From Shewanella sp. (lineage in GTDB: Bacteria > Pseudomonadota > Gammaproteobacteria > Enterobacterales > Shewanellaceae): a stretch of DNA of 57,695 nt. Position numbers and translations under genes: made by a program. Below are positions 42,693-53,689 of the stretch, piece after piece. The stretch's first letter is position 1. The number at the start of each line of letters is the position of its first letter. The notes below the pieces were generated by a model that was not told the DNA's origin, did not search any database, and was given only the letters and a program-made list of their open reading frames with translations. The stretch covers positions 1 through 57,695 of the forward strand of contig JAJNAU010000004.1 in the NCBI GenBank assembly GCA_021462625.1, written 5' to 3'.

Positions 42693-44252
42693 TCAGCGTG
42701 AGGCTGCTTTGATTTTCAGGTAGATGATACTAAGTACAAACAAGCCGCTGCAGGTAGCAAGACCAGCAACCACAGATCCGGTAAAGCCCAGCACTGTGTA
42801 CCCCACCAGGCTTATCAGTGCCACAATGATGGCATAGGGCAACTGAGTCACCACATGGTCAATGTGAGGGCAGCTTGCACCGGTTGATGACAAAATAGTG
42901 GTATCAGAAATTGGTGAGCAGTGATCACCAAATACCGCTCCGGCCAATACTGAAGCCAGCATAGGCAGCATCATGCCGGTGTGGCTGCCCATCGCCATAT
43001 CGGCAGCAATCGGCAACATAATGCCAAAAGTGCCCCAACTGGTGCCAGTGGCAAAGGCTGTCAATCCGGCCAGCACGAACATGACCGCAGGCAGCATTTC
43101 CAATGGGATATTATCCGACGCCAGGCTCGCCATAAACTTACCGGTTTCGAGCTGACCAATGACTCCGGCAATGGTCCAGGCAAACAGCAGGATCCAGATA
43201 GCAGGCAGCATAGACTTGGCACCGACAGTCAAGCCTCTGAGGATCAGTTTCTTGTCCTCCCCCTGCACCAGAACCATCACCAGGGTGACACCCAGACCAA
43301 TCAGCGCTCCGTAAAACAATGAAAAGCTGACATTGGTATTCTCAAAAGCCTTAATCAAATCGAATGCCTTGCCATCGGCAGCAAGGGCATTAGCACCGCT
43401 GGATACCATAAAATACACAGTCGCCACAACCAGAGTACCGATAGGCAGGAACAGCCCCATCACTTTACCAGCGTTCGATTCAGGCAAATCAGCATCGGCA
43501 CCGGGTGGAATCTTGGCAGGGTCCCACAGCTCGCCTTTCTGGGCATTGCGTTCATGGGTACGCATTGGGCCGACATCCAGACCAAACAGGGACACACAAA
43601 TCAGCAGCAATAAGGCGAAGATTGCGTAGAAGTTCATGGGGATCATTTCCACGAATACGCTCAAGTGACCGGTCTCACTCATGCCATAAGTCGCCAGAAT
43701 GCTGCCGATCAGGGCGATGATGTAAGCTCCCCAACTGGATACCGGTGAAATAACACAAACAGGTGCTGCAGTGGAGTCCAGCAAATAAGCCAGCTTGGCC
43801 CGGGAAATATAGTATCTGTCAGTCAACGGGCGACAGACGCTGCCAACAACCAGCGAGTTGAAATAGTCATCGATAAACACCACACAGCCCAAAAAGATGG
43901 TCAGCAACTTGGCATCACGTCTACAGCGAATGCGCTGACGGGCCCACTCGGCAAAAGCACGGGCGGCACCACTCACGGTAACCAGGGCAGTAATCATGCC
44001 CAGCAGGAACAAAAAGCCCAGAATATAGACATTCCAGTTGTTCAGGGCACCATCATCCCAGAACAGCTTGGTGACGCGGTCCCCCAGATACAGGGCAGTA
44101 TCACTAATATTGAATTGGGACAGTAACAAGCTGCCCAACACGATCCCCACCCCCAAAGACAACAAAACCCGGCGGGTCAAAATCGCCAGGAGAATTGCTA
44201 CCACAGGCGGCAGCAAAGAAAACGCCGAATCGGAATAGCTGATAACTGTCAT
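42693..44252 (-). CDS. Na+/H+ antiporter NhaC family protein
   Basis: 519 aa; multi-TM; FIDDYFNSLVVGSVCRPLTDRYYISRAKLAYLLDSTAAPVCVISPVSSWGAYI. Confidence 0.88.
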   Translation of the reverse strand: MTVISYSDSAFSLLPPVVAILLAILTRRVLLSLGVGIVLGSLLLSQFNISDTALYLGDRVTKLFWDDGALNNWNVYILGFLFLLGMITALVTVSGAARAFAEWARQRIRCRRDAKLLTIFLGCVVFIDDYFNSLVVGSVCRPLTDRYYISRAKLAYLLDSTAAPVCVISPVSSWGAYIIALIGSILATYGMSETGHLSVFVEMIPMNFYAIFALLLLICVSLFGLDVGPMRTHERNAQKGELWDPAKIPPGADADLPESNAGKVMGLFLPIGTLVVATVYFMVSSGANALAADGKAFDLIKAFENTNVSFSLFYGALIGLGVTLVMVLVQGEDKKLILRGLTVGAKSMLPAIWILLFAWTIAGVIGQLETGKFMASLASDNIPLEMLPAVMFVLAGLTAFATGTSWGTFGIMLPIAADMAMGSHTGMMLPMLASVLAGAVFGDHCSPISDTTILSSTGASCPHIDHVVTQLPYAIIVALISLVGYTVLGFTGSVVAGLATCSGLFVLSIIYLKIKAASR

Positions 44253-44278
44253 AATTGTTTTATTTTCTTTGTTGTTTA

Positions 44279-44546
44279 GGGTCTGCTGACCTTTTACGGT
44301 TAAATTGTGCTCGAGATAAAAGTATTTTAATCGCGGCGAGAGGTTTGCCGTTTGATCATGCTAAGCAAGACACCTCTCAACAAAGAGTAAAACGCTTTTA
44401 GCCGAACCCTTCGGGCAGCGTTTGTGGCTCGTTTCTACTGTGTTATCGGCTTATTCAGGTAGAACAACTAGATTTCAACACCTTTGCCTTGTATAAAGAG
44501 AATCCACAAGCTACTGCAAAAACAAGCTTAAAAGGTCAACAGACCC
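44279..44546. mobile_element. MITE copy C (268 bp, diverged)
   Basis: TA-GGGTCTGCTGACCTTT...AAAGGTCAACAGACCC-TG; interior similar to copy D with many substitutions. Confidence 0.85.
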
Positions 44547-44862
44547 TGGTACGACGAATGGAGCACACTGAAGGAATGGAGATAAGTCACGGCCATGCGA
44601 AGACATCACATAGGTATGCAGAGCACCTGTCCTGTCAGTAGCGCTCCATAGTAATAGCTTTCCATCATCCCGTTGGAAAATACTATGGCAGTGCTGTCCC
44701 TGTTCGGCAACAACCCCAGCGACTGGCCCTGATAAGCTCAATCACTTCGGCACCAACTCCTTTCCCGATCGATCACTAGTATCATCCTGGCAATCGGTAC
44801 TGATAGGTAGCGCAACCTCTACTTAAGAACACCTTAATCTCAGGCGTGAGGGAGATAAAACC

Positions 44863-44911
44863 ATAAGCGGTTGGGATATTGCTACCCCAAATCCGCTTCA
44901 AAACCGCTTAT
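44863..44911. terminator. Inverted repeat downstream of etfA
   Basis: ATAAGCGGTT ... AACCGCTTAT, perfect 10-bp arms. Confidence 0.4.
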
Positions 44912-44929
44912 CGTGACCAATCTCACAGA

Positions 44930-45853
44930 TTAAAGCATATCGGTTAGTGCAGGAACTGCTTCAAACAAATCAGCCACCAGGCCATAGTCGGCAACCTGGA
45001 AAATTGGGGCATCCGGATCCTTGTTGATCGCCACGATCACCTTGGAGTCTTTCATTCCGGCAAGATGCTGAATCGCACCGGAAATCCCTACGGCTATATA
45101 CAGCTCAGGCGCGACGATTTTACCTGTCTGCCCGACCTGCAGATCATTGGGCACAAAGCCAGCATCGACCGCAGCGCGAGAGGCACCAAGCGCTGCACCG
45201 AGTTTATCGGCCAGGGTTTCCAGTAGCGCAAAGTTTTCACCACTGCCCATACCCCGACCACCAGACACAATGACACCGGCACTGCCAAGCTCAGGACGTG
45301 CTGACTTGGTCAGCTCCTGAGAGACAAATTCGGTATTGGCCTCATACACTGATGCAAGAGGCTGCAGCTGAGCATTGCCACCATTAGCGACGGTATCAAA
45401 AACACTGGTACGAATGGTCATCACCTTCTTGTCGTCCAGACTCCTAACGGTTGCCATGGCATTACCGGCATACACGGGACGAATAAAGGTGCTTGCATCA
45501 ACAATGCTGACCACTTCAGACAACTGAGACACATCCAGCAAAGCTGCAACCCGCGGCAGCATGTCTTTTCCCTGACTGCTCGCCGCTGCCAGGATATAGC
45601 TGTAATCAGCAGCGACTTCAACCACCAGACGGGCAAGATTCTGTGCCAGATGGGCACGGTAAACGACATTGTCTGCCAGCAACACTGTGCTGACACCGCT
45701 CAATTGGCTGGCCGCCTGAGCAACACCGGCGCAATCATGACCGGCTACCAGCAGATGGATATCACCACCGATTTGTGACGCCGCGTTGATGATCTTGCCC
45801 GTTTCAGGCTTCAAACTGACATTGTCATGTTCTGCAATTACTAAAATCGTCAT
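44930..45853 (-). CDS. etfA: Electron transfer flavoprotein alpha subunit
   Basis: [44 protein letters not shown]. Confidence 0.96.
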   Translation of the reverse strand: MTILVIAEHDNVSLKPETGKIINAASQIGGDIHLLVAGHDCAGVAQAASQLSGVSTVLLADNVVYRAHLAQNLARLVVEVAADYSYILAAASSQGKDMLPRVAALLDVSQLSEVVSIVDASTFIRPVYAGNAMATVRSLDDKKVMTIRTSVFDTVANGGNAQLQPLASVYEANTEFVSQELTKSARPELGSAGVIVSGGRGMGSGENFALLETLADKLGAALGASRAAVDAGFVPNDLQVGQTGKIVAPELYIAVGISGAIQHLAGMKDSKVIVAINKDPDAPIFQVADYGLVADLFEAVPALTDML

Positions 45854-46603
45854 TTAGATCACCTTGGCTTCGTTTTTTAATTTATCAACCAGAGCCGCGA
45901 CCGACTCAACCATTACACCGGCCTGACGGGCAGCCGGTGGCGTCACTTTCAGTACTTGTTGATGGGTTTTCAGGGTCACGCCCAGATCAGCCTCTGTCAT
46001 CACATCCAACGGCTTACGCTTGGCTTTCATAATGTCCGGCAATTTGGCATAGCGGGGTTCGTTAAGGCGTAAGTCCGCAGTCACCACCGCAGGCATAGGC
46101 ATTGTCAGGGTCTGCAATCCGCCATCGACTTCTCGGGTGACTGTCAGCCGCTCACCTTCAACCTTAATTTCGGAGGCAAAGGTCGCCTGTGGCGCATCCA
46201 TCAGGGCTGCCAGCATCTGACCTGTTTGGTTGTTGTCGCCATCGATGGACTGCTTACCCAGAATAATCAATCCAGCCTGCTCTTTGTCCTGAACGGCTTT
46301 GAGCAATTTGGCCACAGATAAAGGTACCAGCTGTTGCTCTGTATCCACCTGAATACCGCGATCTGCGCCTAAAGCCATCGCAGTGCGCAATTGCTCCTGT
46401 GAAGCTTTATTACCTATAGTCACCACGACAACTTCAGAAACGATACCGGCATCTTTCAGTCTGACCGCTTCTTCAACTGCAATTTCGCAAAATGGGTTCA
46501 ACGCCATTTTCAGGTTTGCCGTGTCAACATCAGATTGATCAGGCTTAACCCTCACTTTGACATTGGCATCAACAACACGTTTTACCGGCACTAATACTTT
46601 CAT
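45854..46603 (-). CDS. etfB: Electron transfer flavoprotein beta subunit
   Basis: [50 protein letters not shown]. Confidence 0.96.
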   Translation of the reverse strand: MKVLVPVKRVVDANVKVRVKPDQSDVDTANLKMALNPFCEIAVEEAVRLKDAGIVSEVVVVTIGNKASQEQLRTAMALGADRGIQVDTEQQLVPLSVAKLLKAVQDKEQAGLIILGKQSIDGDNNQTGQMLAALMDAPQATFASEIKVEGERLTVTREVDGGLQTLTMPMPAVVTADLRLNEPRYAKLPDIMKAKRKPLDVMTEADLGVTLKTHQQVLKVTPPAARQAGVMVESVAALVDKLKNEAKVI

Positions 46604-46856
46604 GGGCTCTATTCCTAGGTCTCAGATTTCACTGAAAAAAAGCGTAAGCTGCGCGCTACCGCTTCCCTGTTGAGCTGGTTGCACAGCACAAATGTTACGC
46701 CACTTTACTTATTGCTTACGTTTACGTCAACTAGACTCAATTAGGCTAGCTGCAATTAAGCAGTTCGCCCCTTCCCAGACTCTTTGCCTTTGATAATTTG
46801 ATAATACGGGCGGTGAAATGTCCGGTCTGAGTTACAGATATCATGCCCTGCTGAAT

Positions 46857-46891
46857 AAAACACACAGCCTCCAAAGGAGGCTGTGTGTTTT
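46857..46891. terminator. Strong bidirectional terminator
   Basis: AAAACACACAGCCTCCAAAGGAGGCTGTGTGTTTT, perfect 16-bp arms. Confidence 0.85.
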
Positions 46892-46924
46892 GAAACTCTT
46901 GTCTAATTTCCATATCCCGAACTA

Positions 46925-47187
46925 GGGTCTGTTGACCTTTCATGGTTGAATTTTGCTCGTTCTAGACGCGCTTTAATCGCGACGCAAGGTGTGCCGCCTA
47001 GGGGCCTAAGCAAATACCTTGCAACAAAGAGTAAAGCGCGTATAGCCGAGCCCTTCGGGCAGCGTTTGTCGTCGATTTCTACTGCATTAACGCTCATTTG
47101 TGTAGAACAACTACACCACAATCCCGTTGCTTTGTATAAAACAACGACAAAGTGTTGCAAAAACCATCTTCAAAGGTCAACAGACCC
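46925..47187. mobile_element. MITE copy D (263 bp) with TA duplications, abutting the tyrA 3' end
   Basis: TA-GGGTCTGTTGACCTTTC...CAAAGGTCAACAGACCC-TA. Confidence 0.92.
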
Positions 47188-48332
47188 TAGCTGTTGGCTG
47201 GCTTCATATCGTTTACCGACTGCAACATCGCCCTGCTCTCGTTGCGGAATTGCGGTGCAAAATCACCAAACCATTGGGACACCTCTGTAAACCATTGCTT
47301 GAATGTTTCCCGGTCACCCCGCTTCAGCAGGTCCAGCGCTTGGCAATAATTGTCCAGATAGTCACTGATTGCTGCCTGGCTTTTACCCTGTGCAAAAATA
47401 ATATCGGCGTACAATTCCGGACTCTGGGCAAACAGGCGCCCCACCATAGCCAGCTCCAGTCGATAAATCGGTGAACTGAATTGCAGCAGCGACGCAATGT
47501 CAGCTTGTTCCCGGCACAAATTAAGACCATAAACAAAGGTCGAAAAATGGCGCATGGCCTGTACCAACTGCATTGCTTCATCGTGTTTCACTGCCTCAGC
47601 TTCAACCAGCCTGGCCCCCCAGATGCCAATTTGATCCAACAGCCACTGACATTTTTCCGGGTAACGCCCCTGGCAAACCACCACCACCTGTTTCGCAAGA
47701 CTGCCTACATCTGGGCCAAACATAGGGTGCAATCCAATGACCGGCCCTTTATGAGTTTCCAGCATCGCCTTAAGCGGCGCCATTTTGATGGAGGTAAGAT
47801 CCGCAAGTACACAATGCTCAGGAAGATTCGCCAATTTCTGGCGAATGACTTCGCAGGTAATACTGATGGGGACACTCACTAATACCAATCCGGCATCATC
47901 GAGAAGAGCTTCGGCCCGGGACCAGTCATCTTTATCCAACGATCTGATCTGATAGCCAGACAAGGTTAGCATCTGTCCAAATAATTTGCCCAACGCACCG
48001 TTACCCCCAATGATGACAATGGAGCCAAGATCAGGCTTGATCTGCTTAAAGCCCATCTCTTTTTCGTTAAGATAGGATTCGCGCATCAACCGCCGCAGGA
48101 TATCTTCAATTAATTGTGGCGGGATCCCCATATCGGCGGCCTCTGCACGCCTTTTAGCCAACATATTGGCCTCTCTGTCGGGAGCATAGATAGGCAACCC
48201 GGCACCATGTTTAACCACTCCGACCCTCGCCACTAAATCCAGTCGCTTACGGATCAATTCCAGCAACTGCTGATCGATCTCGTCAATCTTATCCCTCAGC
48301 GCTTCCAGCGCCTGCGTGCTCTGCTCACTCAT
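47187..48332 (-). CDS. tyrA: Bifunctional chorismate mutase/prephenate dehydrogenase
   Basis: N-terminal chorismate mutase ([27 protein letters not shown]), then prephenate dehydrogenase ([18 protein letters not shown]). Confidence 0.96.
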   Translation of the reverse strand: MSEQSTQALEALRDKIDEIDQQLLELIRKRLDLVARVGVVKHGAGLPIYAPDREANMLAKRRAEAADMGIPPQLIEDILRRLMRESYLNEKEMGFKQIKPDLGSIVIIGGNGALGKLFGQMLTLSGYQIRSLDKDDWSRAEALLDDAGLVLVSVPISITCEVIRQKLANLPEHCVLADLTSIKMAPLKAMLETHKGPVIGLHPMFGPDVGSLAKQVVVVCQGRYPEKCQWLLDQIGIWGARLVEAEAVKHDEAMQLVQAMRHFSTFVYGLNLCREQADIASLLQFSSPIYRLELAMVGRLFAQSPELYADIIFAQGKSQAAISDYLDNYCQALDLLKRGDRETFKQWFTEVSQWFGDFAPQFRNESRAMLQSVNDMKPANS

Positions 48333-48347
48333 ACTACCAAAATCCTG

Positions 48348-49439
48348 TTACTCATCTGCCCTCCCGAGCATAGCAAAACGCCCGGGTAAAATTGAACTGA
48401 GTTGTGCAGCCCCCTCCCGCAACACGCTTTCGGTTGCTGGCCAGTCGATACAGGCATCAGTGACAGAGACCCCGTATGTTAGCTGCGAATAGGGCAATGA
48501 ACACGATTGATTTCCCTCATAAAGATGGCTCTCGAGCATGATACCGATAATGGATGTGTTCCCCTGCACAATCTGCTTAAACACATCCTGACACACCAAA
48601 GGCTGGCGTCGGTGGTCCTTATTGGAGTTCCCATGGCTGCAATCCACTACCAGACGGGCATTTAAATCGGCCCGATGCAGACGGTGCTCGCACTGACTGA
48701 TACTCTGTGCATCATAGTTAGGCAGCTCACCACCTCGCAGGATCACATGTCCGTCAGGATTGCCATTGGTTTGCAACAGCGCGACCTGTCCGGCCTGATT
48801 AATACCCATAAAACGATGGCAGCTTGCTGCCGCCTGCAAGGCATTAATGGCCACGTCCAGCTTGCCGTCAGTGCCATTCTTGAACCCGACCGGCATGGAA
48901 AGACCCGAAGCCATTTCTCTGTGGGTCTGAGACTCTGTTGTACGGGCACCGATTGCGGACCAGGTCACCAGCTCTGACAGGTATTGTGGGCTTATGGGAT
49001 CCAACGCCTCGGTTGCCGCCGGCAACTCCAGCTCTGCCAGATATAACATCAAATCCCGCGCCAGGTGCAGGCCTTTTTCCACATCGAACGAACCATCCAT
49101 GTCAGGGTCGTTGATGAGTCCCTTCCAGCCAATAGTCGTTCTGGGTTTTTCAAAATAGACCCGCATCAGTATAAAAAATTGGTCCTGCAGTTCGTCCTGC
49201 AGCTTTTTCAACTTATGGGCATATTCTTTGGCAGCATCAAGATCATGAATTGAACAAGGCCCTGTGATGACCAGGATCCGACTGTCCCTCTTGTGAATGA
49301 TGTCTGACACTGTTTTTCTGGAACGCAGCACAAATTGCCTGGCTTGCACTGACATAGGCAAAGCGCGCTTTAGTTCTGTTGGTGTTATCAACACTTTTTC
49401 TGCGGTGATATTTACATTTTCTATCTGTTCCTGAGCCAT
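48348..49439 (-). CDS. aroF: 3-deoxy-7-phosphoheptulonate synthase, AroF type
   Basis: SDIIHKRDSRILVITGPCSIHDLDAAKEYA; upstream of tyrA as in E. coli aroF-tyrA. Confidence 0.92.
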   Translation of the reverse strand: MAQEQIENVNITAEKVLITPTELKRALPMSVQARQFVLRSRKTVSDIIHKRDSRILVITGPCSIHDLDAAKEYAHKLKKLQDELQDQFFILMRVYFEKPRTTIGWKGLINDPDMDGSFDVEKGLHLARDLMLYLAELELPAATEALDPISPQYLSELVTWSAIGARTTESQTHREMASGLSMPVGFKNGTDGKLDVAINALQAAASCHRFMGINQAGQVALLQTNGNPDGHVILRGGELPNYDAQSISQCEHRLHRADLNARLVVDCSHGNSNKDHRRQPLVCQDVFKQIVQGNTSIIGIMLESHLYEGNQSCSLPYSQLTYGVSVTDACIDWPATESVLREGAAQLSSILPGRFAMLGRADE

Positions 49440-49492
49440 ACTGACATCCTGCAACGTTGTTACTGATAACTTTTCCACATTACCCATAGCAG

Positions 49493-49525
49493 TGTAATGC
49501 TACGCCATTACTCCATTACACGATG
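49493..49525. promoter_or_regulatory. Inverted repeat upstream of aroF, possible regulator site
   Basis: GTGTAATG - 14 nt - CATTACAC; only loosely TyrR-box like (TGTAAA-N6-TTTACA). Confidence 0.3.
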
Positions 49526-49635
49526 CCTGAGTTCTATAGGCTACTCAAGTGTTATTTTGCTTTTGACAGGAATAGATTAATCAATAGAAGACTATTGAGC
49601 TGTGCATACTGACAGAGGCTTCGGTGTGTAGCTAG

Positions 49636-49817
49636 CCTACATGAGAAGCCGATAACGCAGGAGAAATGGGCCACAAACACTGCCCATAGGGCTGGGCTAA
49701 AAGCGTTTTAAGCTTGGTTTGGTGTATTTACTTAGCATGACTATGCGCCGCACACCTCGGGGCGCCTAAAACGCTTTTCAGCAGTACATCATTCGACCGC
49801 GAAAGGTCAGCAGACCC
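49636..49817. mobile_element. MITE copy E, degenerate, copy-B orientation; left end lost (left boundary approximate)
   Basis: cacaaacactgcccatagggctgggctaaaagcg...gccgcacacctcggggcgcctaaaacgc...gaccgcgaaaggtcagcagaccc-TA aligns with the copy B interior and right TIR. Confidence 0.75.
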
Positions 49818-49837
49818 TAGGGTCTGTAAACAAAAAC

Positions 49838-49862
49838 CCGCCACAAGGGGCGGGTCTTCGTG
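49838..49862. terminator. Terminator hairpin downstream of rplS
   Basis: AACCCGCCACAAGGGGCGGGTCTT. Confidence 0.65.
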
Positions 49863-49901
49863 CGAACACTTAACGTCTTTTTTGTACTGCGAACTAAGTG
49901 A

Positions 49902-50252
49902 TTACTTAGCCAGCTTCTCACGGATACGTGCAGATTTACCTGAACGTTCACGCAAGTAGTACAGTTTGGCGCGACGAACGCGACCGCGACGCTTCACTTC
50001 AATGCTGGCGATCAGTGGGCTGTGAGTTTGGAAAGTACGCTCAACGCCTTCGCCATTAGAGATCTTACGAACGGTGAAACCAGAGTGCAGGCCACGGTTA
50101 CGCTTGGCAATTACTACACCTTCAAACGCCTGCAGACGCTCTTTTTCACCTTCTTTAACACGTACCTGTACAACCAGGGTATCACCAGCGCCGAACTCTG
50201 GTACGTCTTTTTTCATTTGCTCTTCGTTGAGCATCTTGATGATGTTGTTCAT
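49902..50252 (-). CDS. rplS: 50S ribosomal protein L19
   Basis: [55 protein letters not shown]. Confidence 0.97.
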   Translation of the reverse strand: MNNIIKMLNEEQMKKDVPEFGAGDTLVVQVRVKEGEKERLQAFEGVVIAKRNRGLHSGFTVRKISNGEGVERTFQTHSPLIASIEVKRRGRVRRAKLYYLRERSGKSARIREKLAK

Positions 50253-50290
50253 AAACACTCCATCCTAGTAATAACTGAGCTACGACTGGA

Positions 50291-51031
50291 TCAATTGTCC
50301 GTTTCTTCAACGAACTGAGCCAACAGTCTCTTTTGTTCGTCAGTCAGAGCTAGATTTTCAAATAATTCCGGTCGTCTGAGGAAAGTCCTGCCAAGGCTTT
50401 GCTGCAAACGCCAGCGTCTAATTTCTTCGTGGTTGCCGCTGAGCAACACTGCCGGAACGTCATACCCTTCAAGGCATTCAGGTCGCGTATAGTGGGGGCA
50501 ATCCAGTAAACCGTCAGAGAAAGAATCCTGCTCTGCGCTGGCCTGTTTACCCAGCACACCAGGTACCAGTCTGGATACCGCATCGATAAGCGTCATTGCC
50601 GGTAATTCACCGCCCGAAAGCACGTAATCACCGATTGACCACTCCTCGTCCACTTCAGTCTGAATGATGCGCTCATCGATACCTTCGTAACGACCACACA
50701 CCAAAATCAGCTTTTGTGATCCCGCCAACTGCGCTGCGCCCCGCTGTGTAAGCTTGCGCCCCTGAGGAGACAGATAAATCACTTTTGCGCCTTCGCCCGC
50801 TGCCGCCTTGGCAGCATGAATAGCATCACGCAGAGGTTGCACCATCATCAGCATTCCCGGCCCACCGCCATAAGGGCGATCATCAACCGTGTTATGTCTG
50901 TCATGGGTGAAATCACGGGGATTCCACGTTTGCAACGTCAGCAGACCGTTTTTAACAGCCCGACCCGTCACTCCATAGTCGGTGATGGCACGAAACATTT
51001 CCGGAAAAAGGGTTACGACCCCTAACCACAT
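50291..51031 (-). CDS. trmD: tRNA (guanine-N1)-methyltransferase
   Basis: [31 protein letters not shown]. Confidence 0.97.
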   Translation of the reverse strand: MWLGVVTLFPEMFRAITDYGVTGRAVKNGLLTLQTWNPRDFTHDRHNTVDDRPYGGGPGMLMMVQPLRDAIHAAKAAAGEGAKVIYLSPQGRKLTQRGAAQLAGSQKLILVCGRYEGIDERIIQTEVDEEWSIGDYVLSGGELPAMTLIDAVSRLVPGVLGKQASAEQDSFSDGLLDCPHYTRPECLEGYDVPAVLLSGNHEEIRRWRLQQSLGRTFLRRPELFENLALTDEQKRLLAQFVEETDN

Positions 51032-51046
51032 GTGTTGTACCTCGAC

Positions 51047-51580
51047 TTAAAAGTCCGGATCCCAATCCACTAAAATCTGTTTGGCCTCGCTGTCCACCTT
51101 GATGATGAACTGCTCGGTAACAAAGGGAATCATGCGCTCCCCTTTGCCAAAGGCATCTTTGGCGTTGGCTTTCACCACCAGTACATCGTTAGAGCCTGTT
51201 TCCAGGATCTGGTCGACAGTACCCATGTTATAACCTTTGGTGTTCACCACTTCACAGCCAATAAGGTCACGCCAGTAGAACTCATCTTCCGGCAGATCCT
51301 GCATCTGCTGTGACAGGATGGCAATCTCACAATTTGTCAGCGCCTGTGCCTGCTCACGGGTTGAAACGCCTTCCAGTTCCGCAATCACAGCTTTGCCATG
51401 AACACGCCACTGAGCGACTTTCACCTCACGCCATTTTCCCTGTTCAAACAGCAACCAGGGAGAATAGTCAAAAATACCTTCCAACGATTCGGTATAAGCG
51501 GTGATCTTCATCCAACCTTTTACACCGTAGCATGCGCCGATTTTGCCCAGTACTATCGGTTGTTGGTTACTGCTCATCAA
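51047..51580 (-). CDS. rimM: Ribosome maturation factor RimM
   Basis: [30 protein letters not shown]. Confidence 0.96.
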   Translation of the reverse strand: MMSSNQQPIVLGKIGACYGVKGWMKITAYTESLEGIFDYSPWLLFEQGKWREVKVAQWRVHGKAVIAELEGVSTREQAQALTNCEIAILSQQMQDLPEDEFYWRDLIGCEVVNTKGYNMGTVDQILETGSNDVLVVKANAKDAFGKGERMIPFVTEQFIIKVDSEAKQILVDWDPDF

Positions 51581-51597
51581 GCTATACCTTTACGCTA

Positions 51598-51849
51598 TCA
51601 AGCAGTTGCTTTACGAGCGTCTTTGATCAGTTTTGCTACGCGAACAGTAGTGCCAGCACCGTTAGAAACCCAGTGTTCAACGCGTTCCAGGTCCAGACGC
51701 AGAGTCTCTTCCTGACCACGAGCCAGAGGGTTAAAGAAACCGATACGCTCGATAAAACGACCGTCACGAGCGTTGCGGCTGTCAGCAACTACGATGTTGT
51801 AAAAAGGACGCTTTTTAGCGCCACCACGAGCTAAACGAATGGTAACCAT
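51598..51849 (-). CDS. rpsP: 30S ribosomal protein S16
   Basis: [41 protein letters not shown]. Confidence 0.97.
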   Translation of the reverse strand: MVTIRLARGGAKKRPFYNIVVADSRNARDGRFIERIGFFNPLARGQEETLRLDLERVEHWVSNGAGTTVRVAKLIKDARKATA

Positions 51850-52053
51850 GCGTTAGTAATCCTCTAATGATTTGCTTGAAGCAAAAATAAAAACTGGAAC
51901 CCCGTGTTCGCGAAGAGTCCCAGCATAGAAAGCCGAAAGATTTTACCTGACTTTTCAGCTAATGCAACCGCCGCGCTCGAATTTTACTCCGGTCGCACAG
52001 GGCTTATTCAATCTGCCACAGGCGCTGTTCCCAAGGCCTGCACCTGAATTGGA

Positions 52054-53427
52054 TTAACGACCGGGGAACTTCACTCCTGGTGGCATCATGCCACGCATAC
52101 CGCGCATCATCTTTTGCATACCACCCTTTCCAGACATTTTTTTCATCATTTTTTGCATCTGGGTGAACTGCTTGAGCAGACGATTGACGTCCTGGATTTG
52201 AGTACCGGAACCCGCCGCAATACGGCGCTTGCGGGAACCTTTGATAATGTCAGGGTTGCGCCGCTCTGCCGGCGTCATGGAGTTGATGATGGCTTCCATC
52301 TGACCGGTGAGCTTGCCGTTTTGCACCTGCGCCAATGCTTCAGGTGGCAACTGACCCACACCCGGCAGTTTTTCCAGCATCCCCATCATGCCGCCCATGT
52401 TCTTCATCTGCTGCAGCTGATCGCGGAAATCTTCCAAATCAAAACCGCCACCGGATTTGACCTTGGACGCCAGCTTCATCGCCTTTTCTTTGTCAACGCC
52501 GCGCTCAACCTGTTCGATCAAGGAGAGCACATCGCCCATGCCCAGGATCCGTGAGGCTACGCGATCCGGATGGAATGGCTCCAAAGCATCGGTCTTTTCA
52601 CCGACACCCAGGAACTTGATTGGCTTACCGGTAATATGACGGATGGACAGCGCCGCACCACCACGGGCATCACCATCAACTTTGGTAAGCACCACACCGG
52701 TCAGCGACAAAGCTTCATTGAACGCCTTAGCCGTGTTGGCGGCATCCTGACCTGTCATGGCATCGACCACAAACAGGGTTTCTACAGGATTAACCGCGGC
52801 ATGCAGCGCCTTGATCTCGTCCATCATGCCTTCATCGACATGCAGACGACCTGCGGTATCTAGAATCACCACATCGATGAATTTCAGCTTGGCATGAGCC
52901 ATGGCTGCTTTGGCAATATCGATAGGCTTTTGGCTTACATCGGATGGGAAGAACTCAACATTCACTTCACTGGCCAGAGTTTCCAGCTGCTTGATTGCCG
53001 CCGGACGGTATACATCGGCACTGACCAGTAACACAGATTTCTTCTGACATTCCTTGAGGAACTTGGCCAGCTTGGCCACAGAGGTGGTTTTACCCGCCCC
53101 CTGCAAACCTGCCATCATAATCACGGCGGGAGGCTGAACCGCAAGGTCAAGCGCCTCATTGGACTCGCCCATAGCCTTTTCAAGTTCACTCTGAACGATT
53201 TTGATGAACACCTGGCCGGGACTCAGGCTCTTGGTGACCTCCTGGCCAACCGCTCGCTCTTTGACGGCATTGACAAACTCCCGCACCACAGGCAGCGCAA
53301 CATCCGCTTCCAACAGTGCCATACGGACTTCCCGCAGGGTTTCTTTAATATTGTCTTCGGTTAAGCGACCACGACCACTGATATTTTTCAGTGTCCGCGA
53401 TAGTCTGTCAGTCAGGTTCTCAAACAT
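52054..53427 (-). CDS. ffh: Signal recognition particle protein Ffh
   Basis: MFENLTDRLSRTLKNISGRGRLTEDNIKETLREVRMALLEADVAL; ATG at 53427 preferred. Confidence 0.97.
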   Translation of the reverse strand: MFENLTDRLSRTLKNISGRGRLTEDNIKETLREVRMALLEADVALPVVREFVNAVKERAVGQEVTKSLSPGQVFIKIVQSELEKAMGESNEALDLAVQPPAVIMMAGLQGAGKTTSVAKLAKFLKECQKKSVLLVSADVYRPAAIKQLETLASEVNVEFFPSDVSQKPIDIAKAAMAHAKLKFIDVVILDTAGRLHVDEGMMDEIKALHAAVNPVETLFVVDAMTGQDAANTAKAFNEALSLTGVVLTKVDGDARGGAALSIRHITGKPIKFLGVGEKTDALEPFHPDRVASRILGMGDVLSLIEQVERGVDKEKAMKLASKVKSGGGFDLEDFRDQLQQMKNMGGMMGMLEKLPGVGQLPPEALAQVQNGKLTGQMEAIINSMTPAERRNPDIIKGSRKRRIAAGSGTQIQDVNRLLKQFTQMQKMMKKMSGKGGMQKMMRGMRGMMPPGVKFPGR

Positions 53428-53689
53428 CTTCCTGTGCAATACCTTGTAAGCATTTTCTATATTGGCCTGTATTATAGCGATGCCTGAGTTTTTAGCTACT
53501 CCGGTCGCCTGCAGTGATCGCCACAATCAGGTATGAGGCGAAACAAATTTGGCTAAACGTCAGAAACTGCTTAAATTTGCCACTTGTATCACTGCCCAAA
53601 ACTCTGCGGCTCATGTTATTCTTGCCACATTAGTGTTCATTGCGTTTTCAGGCTGCTCAGCCAAAACACAGACGATAGGTTATAACTCC

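Noticed and set aside
46903-47290. ORFs such as MNFARSRRALIATQG... and MQHFVVVLYKATG...
   Set aside because: They lie within the MITE and recur in the other copies (for example ...[14 protein letters not shown], ...RAKFNHERSTDP). They are element sequence, not proteins.
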